A stretch of 64,000 nt of DNA from NCBI GenBank assembly GCA_009760855.2, contig WPIO01000018.1, forward strand, positions 1,317,001-1,381,000. The letters run 5' to 3'. A program made the translations under genes and the position numbers. Shown here piece after piece: positions 47,156 through 58,461 of the stretch. This DNA is from Cristatella mucedo (taxonomy: Eukaryota > Bryozoa > Phylactolaemata > Cristatellidae). Under the pieces are notes generated by a model, which saw only the letters and a list, made by a program, of their open reading frames with translations, searched no databases and was not told where the DNA came from. Position 1 is the stretch's first letter. Every line of letters begins with the position of its first letter.

Positions 47156-48450
47156 CTGCATGGGCAACATCGGCAAATTTCTCAAGCAGCTCAGCGTCCT
47201 ACAGAACCCAGCACGAGGGCTACATGACAGAAACACTGGATTATTAGGAGAAGCTCCCTCATTCAAAGCTCATTTTGTCAAATTTATCTTAGCTATAGCC
47301 AAGCTCATTTTTCTAGGATATCAAAATCTATCGCCTATGTTTAGGAGCTTCATTCAGATGGTATAAAAGATGCGAAACTATACAGATATGCCGCGGCCTA
47401 ATCGAGCAGCAAAGCATAGGATCTGACCTGTATCTGAGAAAATATTCCTCTGATGGCAGGACTAGTCGGTCACCGTCAAACGTAGCTACAGCAGACGTCC
47501 AACTCGGTACCCACAGCTCGTCAGGTGGACCGCCAGCATAGGATCGTTTTGTGGCCGGAAACTTCCCAGCATCCGTCGGGCGAGTGAGTTCCTGTAAGGG
47601 CCATTGAAGAGTGCCAAAATAGTACATTTCAGAGCTTTCGTTGCCGAGCGAGCATTGGCAAGAAAGCCGGATTGCTTACCCTAGTGTCGGCAGCGCCATA
47701 GCAGGACGTCGGCAGTACTGTGGATTTTGCCATGGCTGTAAGGGCGCCAGTGCACGAGCGCTCCGATCGAGGCAGCCTTTCACGTCGAGTCTCAAGCTTT
47801 TTGTCTACCTGCTCCAGTCGGCCGGCTTGGCGCTTCGATGGAGACACCGATGCCACTTTCGTCGGTAACGACTGCTGCGACCTGCTTCCGGCTGGCTTGG
47901 GGAGAGGGCAGGCAGCAGCATTTACACGAGCGACTGTAGCACCATCGTTGACAGCCATGTAATTGTAATCGCCAAGGGTATTGCCGAAGCCCGTGCCTTT
48001 GCCGACGAGAAAAGCATCAGCAGTGTTGGATGCAAGGGCTGCAGCCTTTACCGCCAGCCGCCGTTGAACTGTTAGCATTTTCTTTCGGCCGATAATTTCG
48101 GCCAAAAGCGCTTCCCTTTGAAGTACGATGGCCTCGGCGCCCCCATCTACGATCAGCTTTCTGGAAAGAGAGTGAGCTCAGAACTGTGCATTCTGTGAGC
48201 TCGCTGGAGTCTCCCGGCATACTTCTGTCAACCCCCTGCCCTAACGGCCGTGAAGGTACTTAATCCATTTCCAGCAATCCCCAGTTCTCAATCACTATCG
48301 CTCAATGCCAGCTCTGCAGCTAGCTCTAGGAGCCAGAATCCCAGCAAGGCTAGTCTCAGGGTAACTCACCTTGGGACATCAGCGTTGCCGTTTTCTATAT
48401 CGTTGTTGCTCCATAAACAATACTGGTTGCCGTCTCTAGAGTGCTGCATT
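46907..48450 (-). CDS. Copy U13: most intact A-B-C-D unit of the minus-strand array
   Basis: Exons on the minus strand: A 48370-48450, B 47680-48160, C 47428-47591, D from about 47155 to 46907. A, B and C are free of stops and join in phase (2+1, then 0), giving about 240 residues before D; D adds about 75. The sequence is rich in Ser, Ala, Lys and Arg; no signal peptide, membrane helix or known domain seen. Introns are 209, 88 and about 272 nt. The C donor is weak (GTCAGA), and the D acceptor I can see (CCCATGCAG) is out of phase by one base, so the last junction is doubtful. It lies between its P module and M2. Substitutions from U12 are mostly non-synonymous, so I do not claim it is expressed. 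Confidence 0.45.
47428..47591 (-). CDS. Putative exon C of U13
   Basis: 164 nt, open: ELTRPTDAGKFPATKRSYAG, then PDELWVPSWTSAVATFDGDR and LVLPSEEYFLRY. Acceptor CCTTACAG, donor TACAG/GTCAGA. 88 nt from exon B. Confidence 0.45.
47680..48160 (-). CDS. Putative exon B of U13
   Basis: 481 nt, fully open: KLIVDGGAEAIVLQREALLA, then EIIGRKKMLTVQRRLAVKAA, ASNTADAFLVGKGTGFGNTL, MAVNDGATVARVNAAACPLP, KPAGSRSQQSLPTKVASVSP, KLETRRERLPRSERS and AKSTVLPTSCYGAADTR. Acceptor TCTTTCCAG, donor AGG/GTAAGC. The longest uninterrupted version of this exon in the window. Confidence 0.48.
48370..48450 (-). CDS. Putative exon A of U13
   Basis: 81 nt: MQHSRDGNQYCLWSNNDIEN, then GNADVP. Acceptor TTCTATGCAG, donor CCCAAG/GTGAGT. 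The acidic run seen in U1 and U5 is replaced by GNAD here. Confidence 0.45.
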
Positions 48451-50630
48451 CTGCATAGAAGAGCAAATTAAAGCATACTTGAAGATTCCCGGCCAGTTGT
48501 CAGTTAGACATATAGGTAGCTGCTTGCAGTATGTTTCGCAAAGGTGGGCATCCATTGCCGAATAGAACTAAAAAATGAACACACTTGTGATGTGTCGAAA
48601 GCGGACCAAAAGAGGTGCGACAAGAGTTGAAATTGAAAGGATGCAAACTAATTGTGGGAAGTCACCATAAACAGAAGTAACGTCCAGATATTCGCTAGGT
48701 ACTTGTTGATGGCAAGATCGCTGAAAAAGTTCACTTCAGCTAACACAAAACCTTACACGACCTGATGCCCAGGACCTGATGATGCTGAACAGCATTGGTA
48801 AAAGTGCCGTGGTCGTGTGGGTGAACTATTGTCAGCGAGTAAAGCGATTCGTAAGCCAGACTGGAGTTACTGGAAAATGTTTATCCACGTTAATTGATCA
48901 CTAGTTCAGCTTAATCAATTTAGGCTGAGTATGTACAGGTTTCCATATTAGGTTGTTTAGCTGAGCCATTGGCCCCAAACACGCGAGGCCGACAGTAAAG
49001 CTTCTAATCTTACGAATGCAAGCCACATCTAAGAGCAAGCAGGTAGGAATTGTTACACCAAGCAAAGTGTAGTAGTATATGCGATGCACTGCTAACACTT
49101 GAGCGGCAAGAAAAAAGTGGTGAATGACAACGTAAACAGCAACTGGTTCTGCAACTCACTATGAACTGCGGCAGTTAAAGTAGCAGCAGTCTTAGTATTG
49201 ACGGCACATTTAAAGCCGAATTGAATTTGCAGCAGAGATTATTGTTTCGATTTGCCAACACAGGTCGAACGACAGGCGCCATTACGAAGGTGTCATGCAT
49301 TTGCTCACTTTAGCAATCAATACAATGCATACATGCACGGCTGATGAATAGTGTTCAAAGAAAGGTGTTCATGGAAGAATTGATTGCTTAGTTGATTTAG
49401 CGTCAATATAGTAAACACGATCCCTGCTAGACATTCATACTCGGTAGCAGGATATGGCATAGTAAATCTAGCCTTTCTGATATGCTCGGAGGTAGGAAAG
49501 CAGTACTGGCAGACGAGCTCGCGGCAGCTACTTGAAAGAAAGGCAAGCGACGTCGGCTTCACGGCAAGTACTTGGCGGTCTGCCTAAAAGCGGCCGTAGT
49601 GGTGTTAAAGCTGGGTAGTACATCCGAGCGATTTAGCTGCTCTTTGTTTGAAGAAACCGCCGTGCTGTAGCAGGGTAAGAAACTGAGTACAATAAAAAAC
49701 GCAAGAACTAAAAAAAAAACTTTAAAGCTCGAACTCAACTTCGTTATTAACATTTAGTCATCGAAGCAGTCATTGTTCTTTGAGAGCATGCAAACTGCGC
49801 CGGTGCCGAAGCTCCGTCTGTCACACTAGCAGTGGCAGCGGCTTCGTCCTCGTTTACTTTTGGCCTGATGCGACGTTCGCTAGCACTTACCGGGAATAGT
49901 GAAATGTCAGAAAACAGCCAAAAAGAAAGATAGGCACGGGCTTCGCTTAGCACTGTGTACTTTCGTGTCAATGCCGCAGACGTAGCCTGTACGACCTGAC
50001 AACCGCGGTCGAGAGCCGGTACGGCGAACAACGGACCCAAAGGACACCGGAAGGTGACGGTCGCCGGCTGGTTCAGGGGTCGTTCTCGGGCAAGCCATTC
50101 TGCTCTAGTTAATCTTCGCCTGTACTGGCTGCTAGGTGCCCGTAAGCTTATTTGCTATCCGTCGAGCGACGTCTTCTGGGGCATTACAGATGGATACCGT
50201 GGTTGGCCTGGTGAAATTGCCCGTTCGTGCGGTGCTAATTCAAATGCCAGCATCCGGCGCTGCCGCTGCTGCCGCGCGTCATACTGTGCGATCGGGCGAG
50301 TTATTCTAACTGAGCCGCGCGCATCGTCGGCGCGACGCACGAGAGAAGCCGAGCGTAGGCGTAGGAGATGCCGTGCGACAATGTAAGCCACTCGGCCGGC
50401 TTTCGTCGGCGGCCTTCTTACGCGAGCCAGCGGCACTCAACGCCGCCGCAGGGCAACGAAAATTAAGTCACGACTCGAGTTAATGATAAAGAGAAAGATA
50501 ATAAAGAGAAAGAGCAAAAAGGTCACTGGTTTTATCTCCGTAGTGTGTGTGCGATAAATCTCGTGCGGCATATGCAATCAAGCGGCGCATCAGTCATCGT
50601 CCAAATATCGTATACAAAAACTTATAAATA
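48451..50630 (-). repeat. P module of U13
   Basis: Sister of 38063-41109 without the LTR. The far end (49860-50470) is GC-rich, with CCGCGGTCGAGAGCCGGTAC near 50002 and the CCGGCTTTCGTCGGCGGCC inverted repeat near 50394. Minus-strand frame 49317-49562 (SCRELVCQYCFPTSEHIRKA) parallels U5 and U8. Confidence 0.7.
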
Positions 50631-50639
50631 TCACTTCAG

Positions 50640-51489
50640 TGGTTAAAAAAAGTTTGTACGTAGCAGACAGGAACGTTCTGTCTGACTGAAGATGTCACTT
50701 AGCGTATTCCTAGCACACCGCGCTCGAACGGCTCACGCCTTTAAAAGTATAATGTGCAGTATTTTTCAGCGGCATATTTTGCCAGTAATTTCGTTTCGTT
50801 TTGATTACACTACAACCTTTCTTGACTACAATCTATAAGATTAAATACTGCTGGCATAATTTTCAAAATAAATTCATAAATAATCGATACAAATTCAGTG
50901 ATAAATCGATCGTTCAGATAGTCTCCTGTAGTTATTTAATATAGGTCAAGATCTTAGTTGTAGTGCAACAGAAGTCGATGCACCGATAACATCTCTGATT
51001 TTAAGACACCTGGTACTAAGGATTATACTGAACTATAGGTCTTCCACTCACCTTTTAACTCTGCCTTCGGGAAAGTGTGCGATTTATTCAGTCTTTCAGT
51101 GAATCTTCCTTCTCGGGACGGTTGATTCGCTAGATCTTTTTCTGCCTTTCCACAGTACATAGCTTACGCTGTTCCTTTCTTTTTTTCGCGAGCTTTACTA
51201 ACACCTGGCCATAATTAGTATTATTAAAGCTTTCTTTCTATCTCCATCTAGCTGTCTTTCGCCTTGCATAAAGTCTGCCTCTTTTTTTGGACTGGCTTGT
51301 AGTCTGTCTTTGTTTCTACCCCCCCCCTCTGTCTGTCTCTCTCTCTCTCTCTGCCTCTCTCTCGTTCTTTGTCTCCTCTATTTCTCTGTCTCTGTCTCTT
51401 TCTCTGTCTCTCTCTTTTTATCTCAAGCTACTCGATAGATGTATAGATGCTCATATATTATTCGATGTAAGTAGTCAATCTTAACGTTA
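50640..51489 (-). repeat. M1 module closing unit beta
   Basis: Counterpart of 42376-43249. It follows directly on the P module (ATACAAAAACTTATAAATAT at about 50611-50630), showing the site before L2-4 inserted in unit alpha. CT/CTGT microsatellite at 51316-51415. Confidence 0.7.
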
Positions 51490-52800
51490 CTTTTGCCTTC
51501 GCTATTAAGCTACTTGAGATCTTAGAATTCGTCGCCAATGTATGAAAGGCACATAGTTCGAAGGCAGTAATTGCACGAAGCTATCCCGGCAGTAAACTTT
51601 TTTTTATCAACTAAGGCTGTCTTTTAAACCTCGACCACCGTATGGCTATAAGCAGCTCCCTACTTCATTAACGACTGTTGGACTACAGCCAAATATCGAC
51701 GTGGCTATTAAAACTTTCTGAAAACTCATAAAGTGTTAAAGAGAAATTGCGCGGCAACGAGTAAGCCGATAGTATAGAAACTGGCAGCTAAAGTATGACA
51801 GATGCTGGCGGTCGCAAAAATGATCGTCGGCCTCCCAGAAGGGGCTAGCAGTGGTTGAAATTTGATTGCAGCCCTAGATAGCTCTTAAGGTCAAGTGCCG
51901 GTAGCTGCTGCTGCGGCTGGCGTTGCAAGGGTCACAGCACTGACGATAAAAGTACCAAATCGCCAGCTGAGCCAGCTAAGAATCGTGGCCCAGAAAGTGC
52001 AGAAAAGGGATCGATTCGTCGCAGCTGCTCTGAGGCTTGGCGGGTAGATGCTTATTCGGCATAGATACTTTAGCCAATCCGCTCCGGTCAGGTTCAGTGG
52101 ATACTTGAAAATCTGACCCAAACCACTTGCAGCAACAATGCTAGCACCTGTTTAAATCCAGGGATCCTCCTAACCAGTGGTCGCTTGCAATAGCAGCGCC
52201 GTGGGATGAGCAGCGGGGACAGTAACTGCATTGACGCTGTTCGCTAGTGACTTGGGAAGTGGGGTTCGCAACTTTGTCCAGACAGAATGTGGAATGTAGA
52301 GACTCAAATCCTGCGATTCCCTTGTCCACAACCTTCCTGTAACCGTGGTCACTGGCTGATGACGTGCCGCTCCAGCTGCTGCCACTAAGTGATCCATCAG
52401 GATGATCCTCGACTTGTCAGCAGCATCTCGTATCAGCTCCATGAATGCGACATCGACGGTGGAACAGCGATTTTCTACGATACCACCAGGAAACCACACC
52501 AAGCTAGCTATCGATGTGTTGGCCAAAAGCTCGGGCACTGCACGACATGAAAGTCTCATCTTCTGAGCTGCGTCTGAGCGATGTCACCGGGATCATTTGC
52601 CTAGAACAGAGCTACGGCTGTTCTCGCCACAAGACCAAGTAGCAACTTCGTTTCCGAAAACTTATTTACAGTGACTTCGACCATTGAGCAGATAATGTAA
52701 AATAGCACTGAGCATAAAGTGAAAACCGTGCTCTCGCAGCTGACTAGCGTTCATTTACTAGCGTGAATAACTATTGGGTGAAATCTGTTAAAGGTCTCAC
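51490..52800 (-). pseudogene. M2 module of U14 with the best exon E
   Basis: Minus strand, exon E 52170-52562: acceptor CAGCTCAG, then MRLSCRAVPELLANTSIASL, VWFPGGIVENRCSTVDVAFM, ELIRDAADKSRIILMDHLVA, AAGAARHQPVTTVTGRLWTR and SQDLSLYIPHSVWTK, open for 129 codons. Exon F (about 51752-51845) has lost its GT donor. Exons A-D are absent beyond this point, so U14 is the broken end of the tandem array. Confidence 0.45.
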
Positions 52801-53509
52801 GTGAGCAATGCAAGCTATGCCCACGATTTGAAAGAACGTACGAATTTGGATGGTGCACGCTGTCTAGAGTGAAAGTAAGTGTCTGTGCTCACTAAAGCAC
52901 AATTAGGTTTCACTAACATCTAATACAGAATGTCGGCAGTGTCCGTTCGTTAGCTGGGTCGGTGGAGCCTCTATGGGCATGCGGCCGCTGTGAGAGTAGG
53001 AGGGCAGTCAGAGCATTGCCGCTTGGATGCTGTGCTTTGGGATCGCGACGTCTAATATTATCCAGAGGTTCTGGCTCATTTGCTTTCCCAATACACGCCT
53101 ACGCCTTTCGTGGATGCCCTTTTGCTGCATACTCACTCACGCCCTACACCACACATGACTACACCACACAGCTGAACGGCGCGCGAGCCTATCCACACAC
53201 ACAGGGTGCATTATGAAAACCACGTTCGATATTATTTCGACGTTATTTCACCGTGCTGATCAGTTCAAGCTGAGCGATAGACTGCTTTGGACTGCCATTG
53301 GACTGCCTTTTCCTACGTCGGACTTCCAAGCATGGCTGGGCTAGCATAGTGAAATGTGTCACGCATGGCCGGTAGAGGAAGCAGCAGCAGCAGCAGAAGC
53401 AGAAGCAACAGCAGCAGCAGTGGCAGTGGCGGCTCAGTGCATCCACCGGATGTCGACGGACCTGTGCTGGCCAGGGTCGATCCAATCACGGAATACCTTT
53501 GCCCCCCCT
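52801..53509. other. Unique region with imperfect CAG repeat
   Basis: Weak M2 flank to about 52850, then no match to the modules. CAG/AGC-rich imperfect repeat at 53379-53436 on the + strand. Frames on both strands through it (53356-53685 + ; 53313-53513 -) are low-complexity Ser/Arg or Leu runs. Nothing supported as a gene. Confidence 0.4.
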
Positions 53510-53660
53510 TCATAACTAACCTGGGGGCTAAGGTTCTTGCTCTTCAAGACTCATGCAGTAGATTGACTCCTGCAGCTGGAATTAAGAGATTGCCCACTGC
53601 AAGCGTTGGCGCTAGCCCTCGAGGTTCTTCTGCCGCTATTGAAATTTATATTTTTTTATA
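53510..53660 (+). mobile_element. tRNA-derived SINE, degraded head
   Basis: The body GATTGCCCACTGCAAGCGTT and the end GTTCTTCTGCCGCTATTG match 5349-5480. The tRNA-like B box has decayed (GATTGACTCCTGC). Ends in an A/T-rich tail. Confidence 0.6.
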
Positions 53661-53814
53661 TTTTTTAATGCATTTAGATCTTTAAACGGATGATTCTTGA
53701 TTATTTTAATAGTTTAATAGCCACGAACTCTTACAAGTTTCAATGCGAATGCTTGTGCAATCGATGTGCTTAGAAGATGTTGAAAGTTGTATAAAATTAA
53801 TACTAATAATTGTA

Positions 53815-55090
53815 ATTATAACAGTAAGTACTGGTTAAAGCATCCTCGGAGAACTCAATCTCTATATTGACGCTTTAAATTTGCTACAAAAGAAGCATGA
53901 TTGAATGGTTAGTAGTAGCACATTCTTAATAAACAATAAGAATAACGTGGTTATGGGATATGTCCTCACTAAACCATAGGCCGTAGGAGCGATGGCACTC
54001 AGTGCACAGCCAGCACTGAGCAGTGCTGCAGACAGTGATGCAAAGTCGTCGAGCATATAAGCTAGTGTCGTGTTGCAGAAATCTATATTCATTCAGACAG
54101 GTCAGAAGAGGTATTGAACAGCGGAGGTGAAGCAGGTTGTTTTGCGTGGACTGCGTCGACGTCTAGGGTCTTGAGGTTTCGCGGTAACCGGGTAATTTCA
54201 GAAGAGGAGGAGGGATCACATTGAAGACTGAATGAGATCTGCATGCGGTCAGGTCAGCAGAATTCGTAATATTTGGTATAGCTTTGGTAATAGCTTGCAG
54301 TGGCAGGCGAAAATGTACTCGATCGTGTGATCCCTGATCTGAGTAGGGCCGTGCACGTGTGCCACAAGTTACAATGACTCAGTAAACTCCCGAGATTCGG
54401 TGCAGAATACGTCGGATAAGCTATCAAACGATGAATTCCGAAATCAACCTCAACGATGATAGATAGATTTCTCGCACAAAGAATTTAAATGATATTAGAT
54501 AAATCTATGATAAAAAAGGACTTTGAACCAGGTTGGCGATAGAATAGTCCCACCATTCGTAGCATGTAGTCTGGTCTACTCAAAATAATACCTTTTAAAG
54601 ACGGCTTCAAAATGACTGCAATTGGCTTGAAAATGAGGAATGATCGTGTAATAATGCAACTGCATCTTTAGTTTTAATTGATTTAAGAACGCGATAGAAA
54701 GATGGGCCTACAAGGGCTTTGTTGTTAATGGTCGTTGGACTAAGCGATTTTAGCCACGTCTCGACCAAGGTGAGCAGGTCTTAGCCCTTTTCATAGACAA
54801 GGTTGCTTAATAACATTGGTTTTTGCACATTGAAGAAAGATTTAGGGGACAAGCGTTAAGTCGGGCCTCCAGAGTTACCTTAAGCCTTATGACAACTACG
54901 TTAGAGCGATTAACAGCAACGCTTGAGGTATATCGCAGTGAGTGGTTCGATACAATGCCGAAACGAACGAGCCCCGCATCGGCAACAGGAGCATTTAGTT
55001 TGGTAATGTATCCTTTACGAACCTTGGCAACAGCAATATAATTTAGAAATGCATTTGAACGACTATAATGAATCAATATTAGGTACAACG
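53815..55090 (-). mobile_element. L2 element with endonuclease/linker region fused to the 3' tail
   Basis: The 3' hairpin tail (GGAGAACTCAATCTC) is at 53845-53880. Upstream in the reading direction, instead of reverse transcriptase, degraded frames resemble the N-terminal endonuclease and linker of CR1/L2 proteins: LNACPLNLSSMCK (start of the domain), LLTLVETWLKSL-like frame (ETWL motif) near 54740, VGLFYRQPGSKSFF near 54560, and RNLKTLDVDAVHAKQP near 54170, then NTTLAYMLDDFAS. Many stops and frameshifts. The whole RT region is deleted. Confidence 0.6.
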
Positions 55091-55757
55091 ATAATAATTA
55101 TCAACAAGATTAATAGTAATCCGCGAACCTAAAGCAGTTGCCGGCGTAGGGGAGGATGACTCAGCTCCTAGCTCTAAGCTTATAGATGCCCATAGGTACC
55201 TAATTTCCATCGAGCTAAGGTCAAACAACAAGCCAATTAGCTTTAAACAGAAAATATATGTAAATACATTGCAAAAGTATTACTCTGCGTCATAATTATG
55301 AGTTTGGAAAGAAGTCATCATTTTGCTGGCCAAGCTGCGTGCATTCATATTGCTTGATGACACATTGAATAACTCTGAAATCTAAAAATTTGAAAGGGCT
55401 TGTAGCGCTTGGTGTATTAATTCATATGGTAGTAAAAGTCGGCTCCACTGTCTCATTATATTGTTAATATTGATTACTTGACGTGTACCTTGACATATAT
55501 GTGCTATCATCAGTTTAAGACCGTGGCCAGATTATTGCCAGTGGTTTGCTACCGTTGGGAAAAAGTATAGGTCCCATCAGATAGAAAGGTAGGCAGAGAA
55601 GCAAAGCGTTCCATCACGCCTGGAGGAGGGCGAAGAGACAGAGATTTATTAAGCGCGAACAAAGGAATGTTGGGTTAGGAGTCGGTTTCTGTACCCTGCT
55701 GGCCTAAAACGTGGGCAAACAATTGAATTGTGCATCCTGCTGGTGCTTCAACTACTG
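55091..55757. other. Unassigned AT-rich spacer
   Basis: No supported ORF, repeat match or tandem array. Confidence 0.35.
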
Positions 55758-56120
55758 CTAGCCTAGCGGAAAATATCGGCTGTCGTTGGAACATAACAGC
55801 AACCGAAAAAAAGGGCCGCAGTAGGCAGCAATTAAATAAGCTCGTCGCAGCTTATCGCAGTTCCAGAGCTGCGGCGTCAGTCGGTAGCTCAGCGGTGCCT
55901 GCGGGTGTAGCAGACGCTGCTTCTTCCAAAAAAAACTGTCATTTCGCTGCTGCAAATGCAGACTTTGGAAGTTAGTAGCGTCGGCGACTCGAGCTGTGAA
56001 CACGGTCGGCTTTGTTCTCAACTTCTTGGACATCATTACGGTCAGGTAGATTTCGGAGCGTGTATGGTACAGCTGCTGCAGACGTCGGTCCGAGTGATGG
56101 CTGCAGGGTCGTAGAACCAT
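55758..56120 (-). other. H segment, ORF-bearing, inverted copy of 61161-61540
   Basis: Minus-strand open frame of 120 codons: MVLRPCSHHSDRRLQQLYHT, then PTVFTARVADATNF and FFWKKQRLLHP. The + strand copy near 61287 has MILRPCMHYKDQRLQTPYYP, PTGFTAQPPAP and FFWKQRLSLR, with stops between. The opposite strand is also partly conserved, so the coding strand is undecided. Function unknown. Confidence 0.4.
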
Positions 56121-58461
56121 GCGAAAGGGCAGGTAGCTGGTCGAGACTGGCGGCTGCTTGAACAGGCGGCTGTTAAGCTAGTCGCAACATTAGTAGGGAA
56201 CGAAAGTAGCATCTGTCAATCTGGCCGAGTATGTAGGCTCGAACCCGTTGGCATGTGTGAAGCCCCTGAATATACATGGAGTTCACTTAAGTCGCTATGC
56301 GAATTAATTGTATCTCTTTCATATTTTAAGGCTACTGAGTCTATGCTTTCCCAGACTTGTGAGCTGCTTCTGGTAGGCAGGTGTTAATACAGAGTGCCGA
56401 CTGGACGATTCTTGCTCTCAGGAATGCCAATAAGGCAGCAGCGGCAGCAGCATCTGCAGTTACAGGTTGCAAAAGGCATATTAAGCTAGGACGGCGCTGC
56501 CTGATTGGAAGAGTGAAAAAAGTAGAGGAGGGATGAAAAATGCATATGTGAATTTGTGCTGGCTTCTGGAAGTGTCCAGAGCTCGGTCGCCCTCCTTTGA
56601 TGTGTAGCTAACATCTATGACGATGAAACTCAAGGCTCTCAGCTCGGTAGCATTTTTCAGAGCTCGGCTGATGCATAAGAAAGAAATGGTAGAGCTAACA
56701 CGCATGCACGTACGTACAGGCACACGGACAGGGAAACGCACACACACATATATATCTATATATCTAGACATAATGACCGAGGCTAATAAATTAAGAGAAA
56801 TGATGTTTGGTGGTGACACCTGCCGATTTAGAGGCTCAGTGATAACCCAAATGTGCTGGCATATCTAGATGCTGGATTTCTGAGTGCTCCCTAAAATGCA
56901 AGCAACACCAGTGCACAAGTTCGCGGCTGACAGACTTGATTTTTCGATTTAATTTTTCTTATTTTTTCTGGTATTATTCTGAGACAGAGCAGAACTACAG
57001 CCGGCAAGCACATGCTTACTACCATGCTGAGTTACTGTAGCCTGCTCTAGACGATGCAGTGCTAGAAAAATGCCTGAATGACCGAAGTCCAAGACAGCAA
57101 GCACAGCAACATCCAGCGCTAAAGCACTGCAAGCTCGTTCAGCTGATTAGGTCCGGTCTGTTCCGGCAAAAAGTGCCCACTGTACAGGAAATCGCATTGT
57201 AGCTTCACACACAACCTTGTTCTACAATGCGAAAGCAGCTAGCCGTCAGCAAAATCTAACTCATAAAAAGCAAGGGCTCGCGAAGCAATTTGGCAGCAGC
57301 AGCTCGCTCGAGCCGTCCGCAGGCAGTCTATCAGGGCAACCAAGCGACAGGCATGCAGCCTAGCTACTCGAGAGGGCTCACTGTTGGCCACCCGGGCCAG
57401 AGCTGCCGTGCCAAGCGCCACTCGTCTCCACCTGGGAGACAGGTAGCCAAGGTCGCGCTTCACTCTGCAGGTGAGCCAATCATTTGGGCTGCCTGCTAGC
57501 CAAGCCATAAGCTCGGCCACTGGGTACCTACATCTTGAGACTGCAAGCTTCAGTGCGCCGGTCGGCCGTGTCCGTGTCCTAGTGCAGGCTCGAGCGCTCG
57601 TCCTTCTGGCTGACGGTGGCGATGCGAAGACCTAAGACCCTCGGATTTCCGGATCGCTGTGTTGATCTCAGCAGCAGCACTGCTGCTGCTGCTCCCTCCA
57701 AGTGTCTCCGTTGGAAGAATATCATCATCCAGCCGTGGCCGTGCACCAGGCCATTTGACGTAACAATAATCTGAAGGGAAATAATGGCACAAGTTATCTG
57801 AATCAAACGTCTGGGTCAGCCTGCCAAAAACCATCACTAAATGTGTCATAAAAGAAAGAAATCTCTTATATTGCTCTAACAGTTTGGGTCGTTGATGAGG
57901 TATCTCTTTTGAAATACTATGGTGGCAGGCTCACCTCCTGCTGCATATAAAATGCATATTGGAGGTTACTGTAATATTGATTATTGACTAATACAGTGGC
58001 TCTCCGACATCGCTGATGTGTTACCGGTTGTTAACTAGCACCTGAAAGTAGCAGTCAGTTTTGGGGCAAGGTTTGTCTGGTGGCAGCGGTATAATTTACT
58101 CGCCGCTTTCTAAAAATAACCTCTGTGTTTAACAGATTAACCAGTCTCGTTGATATTATTACGACAAGGCCTAAACGTAGGGAATTACGAGCACGCACCT
58201 TACAATTTTCGAAGACCTTGGCTGATTAGTCAGCTTGATCCGTTAAGAGCTCAAGCTTCGTGTAAGAACTCTTAAGTGCTAAAAAGCAAGTGCCAGTTCG
58301 TGCTCGTAAAATCGGTCCGTAGCCCACTATGCCAGAGCTGAGATTCTGTTCTGGCTCTCCAATTTTGACCAGCTATTAAACCAATGTCAGAGAACTGTGT
58401 GAGTTAAATGTGTGTGGCTTAACTGCAACTAGTTCTGAGAGTCAGAATAGGTAAAAAAACA
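56121..58461 (-). repeat. R module of the 56-61 kb copy, left part
   Basis: Collinear with 9720-11060 (AGCAGCATCTGCAGTTACAG near 56445; GACGGCGCTGCCTGATTGG near 56491; CATTGTAG..TGATATT-type anchors to 58400), with an extra segment at about 57050-57960 that has no match. The latter is GC-richer and has a minus-strand frame (57239-57520) I cannot support. Confidence 0.55.

Noticed and set aside
52962-53685. Ser/Arg- and Leu-rich frames around the CAG repeat
   Set aside because: Low-complexity translation of an imperfect trinucleotide repeat on either strand.
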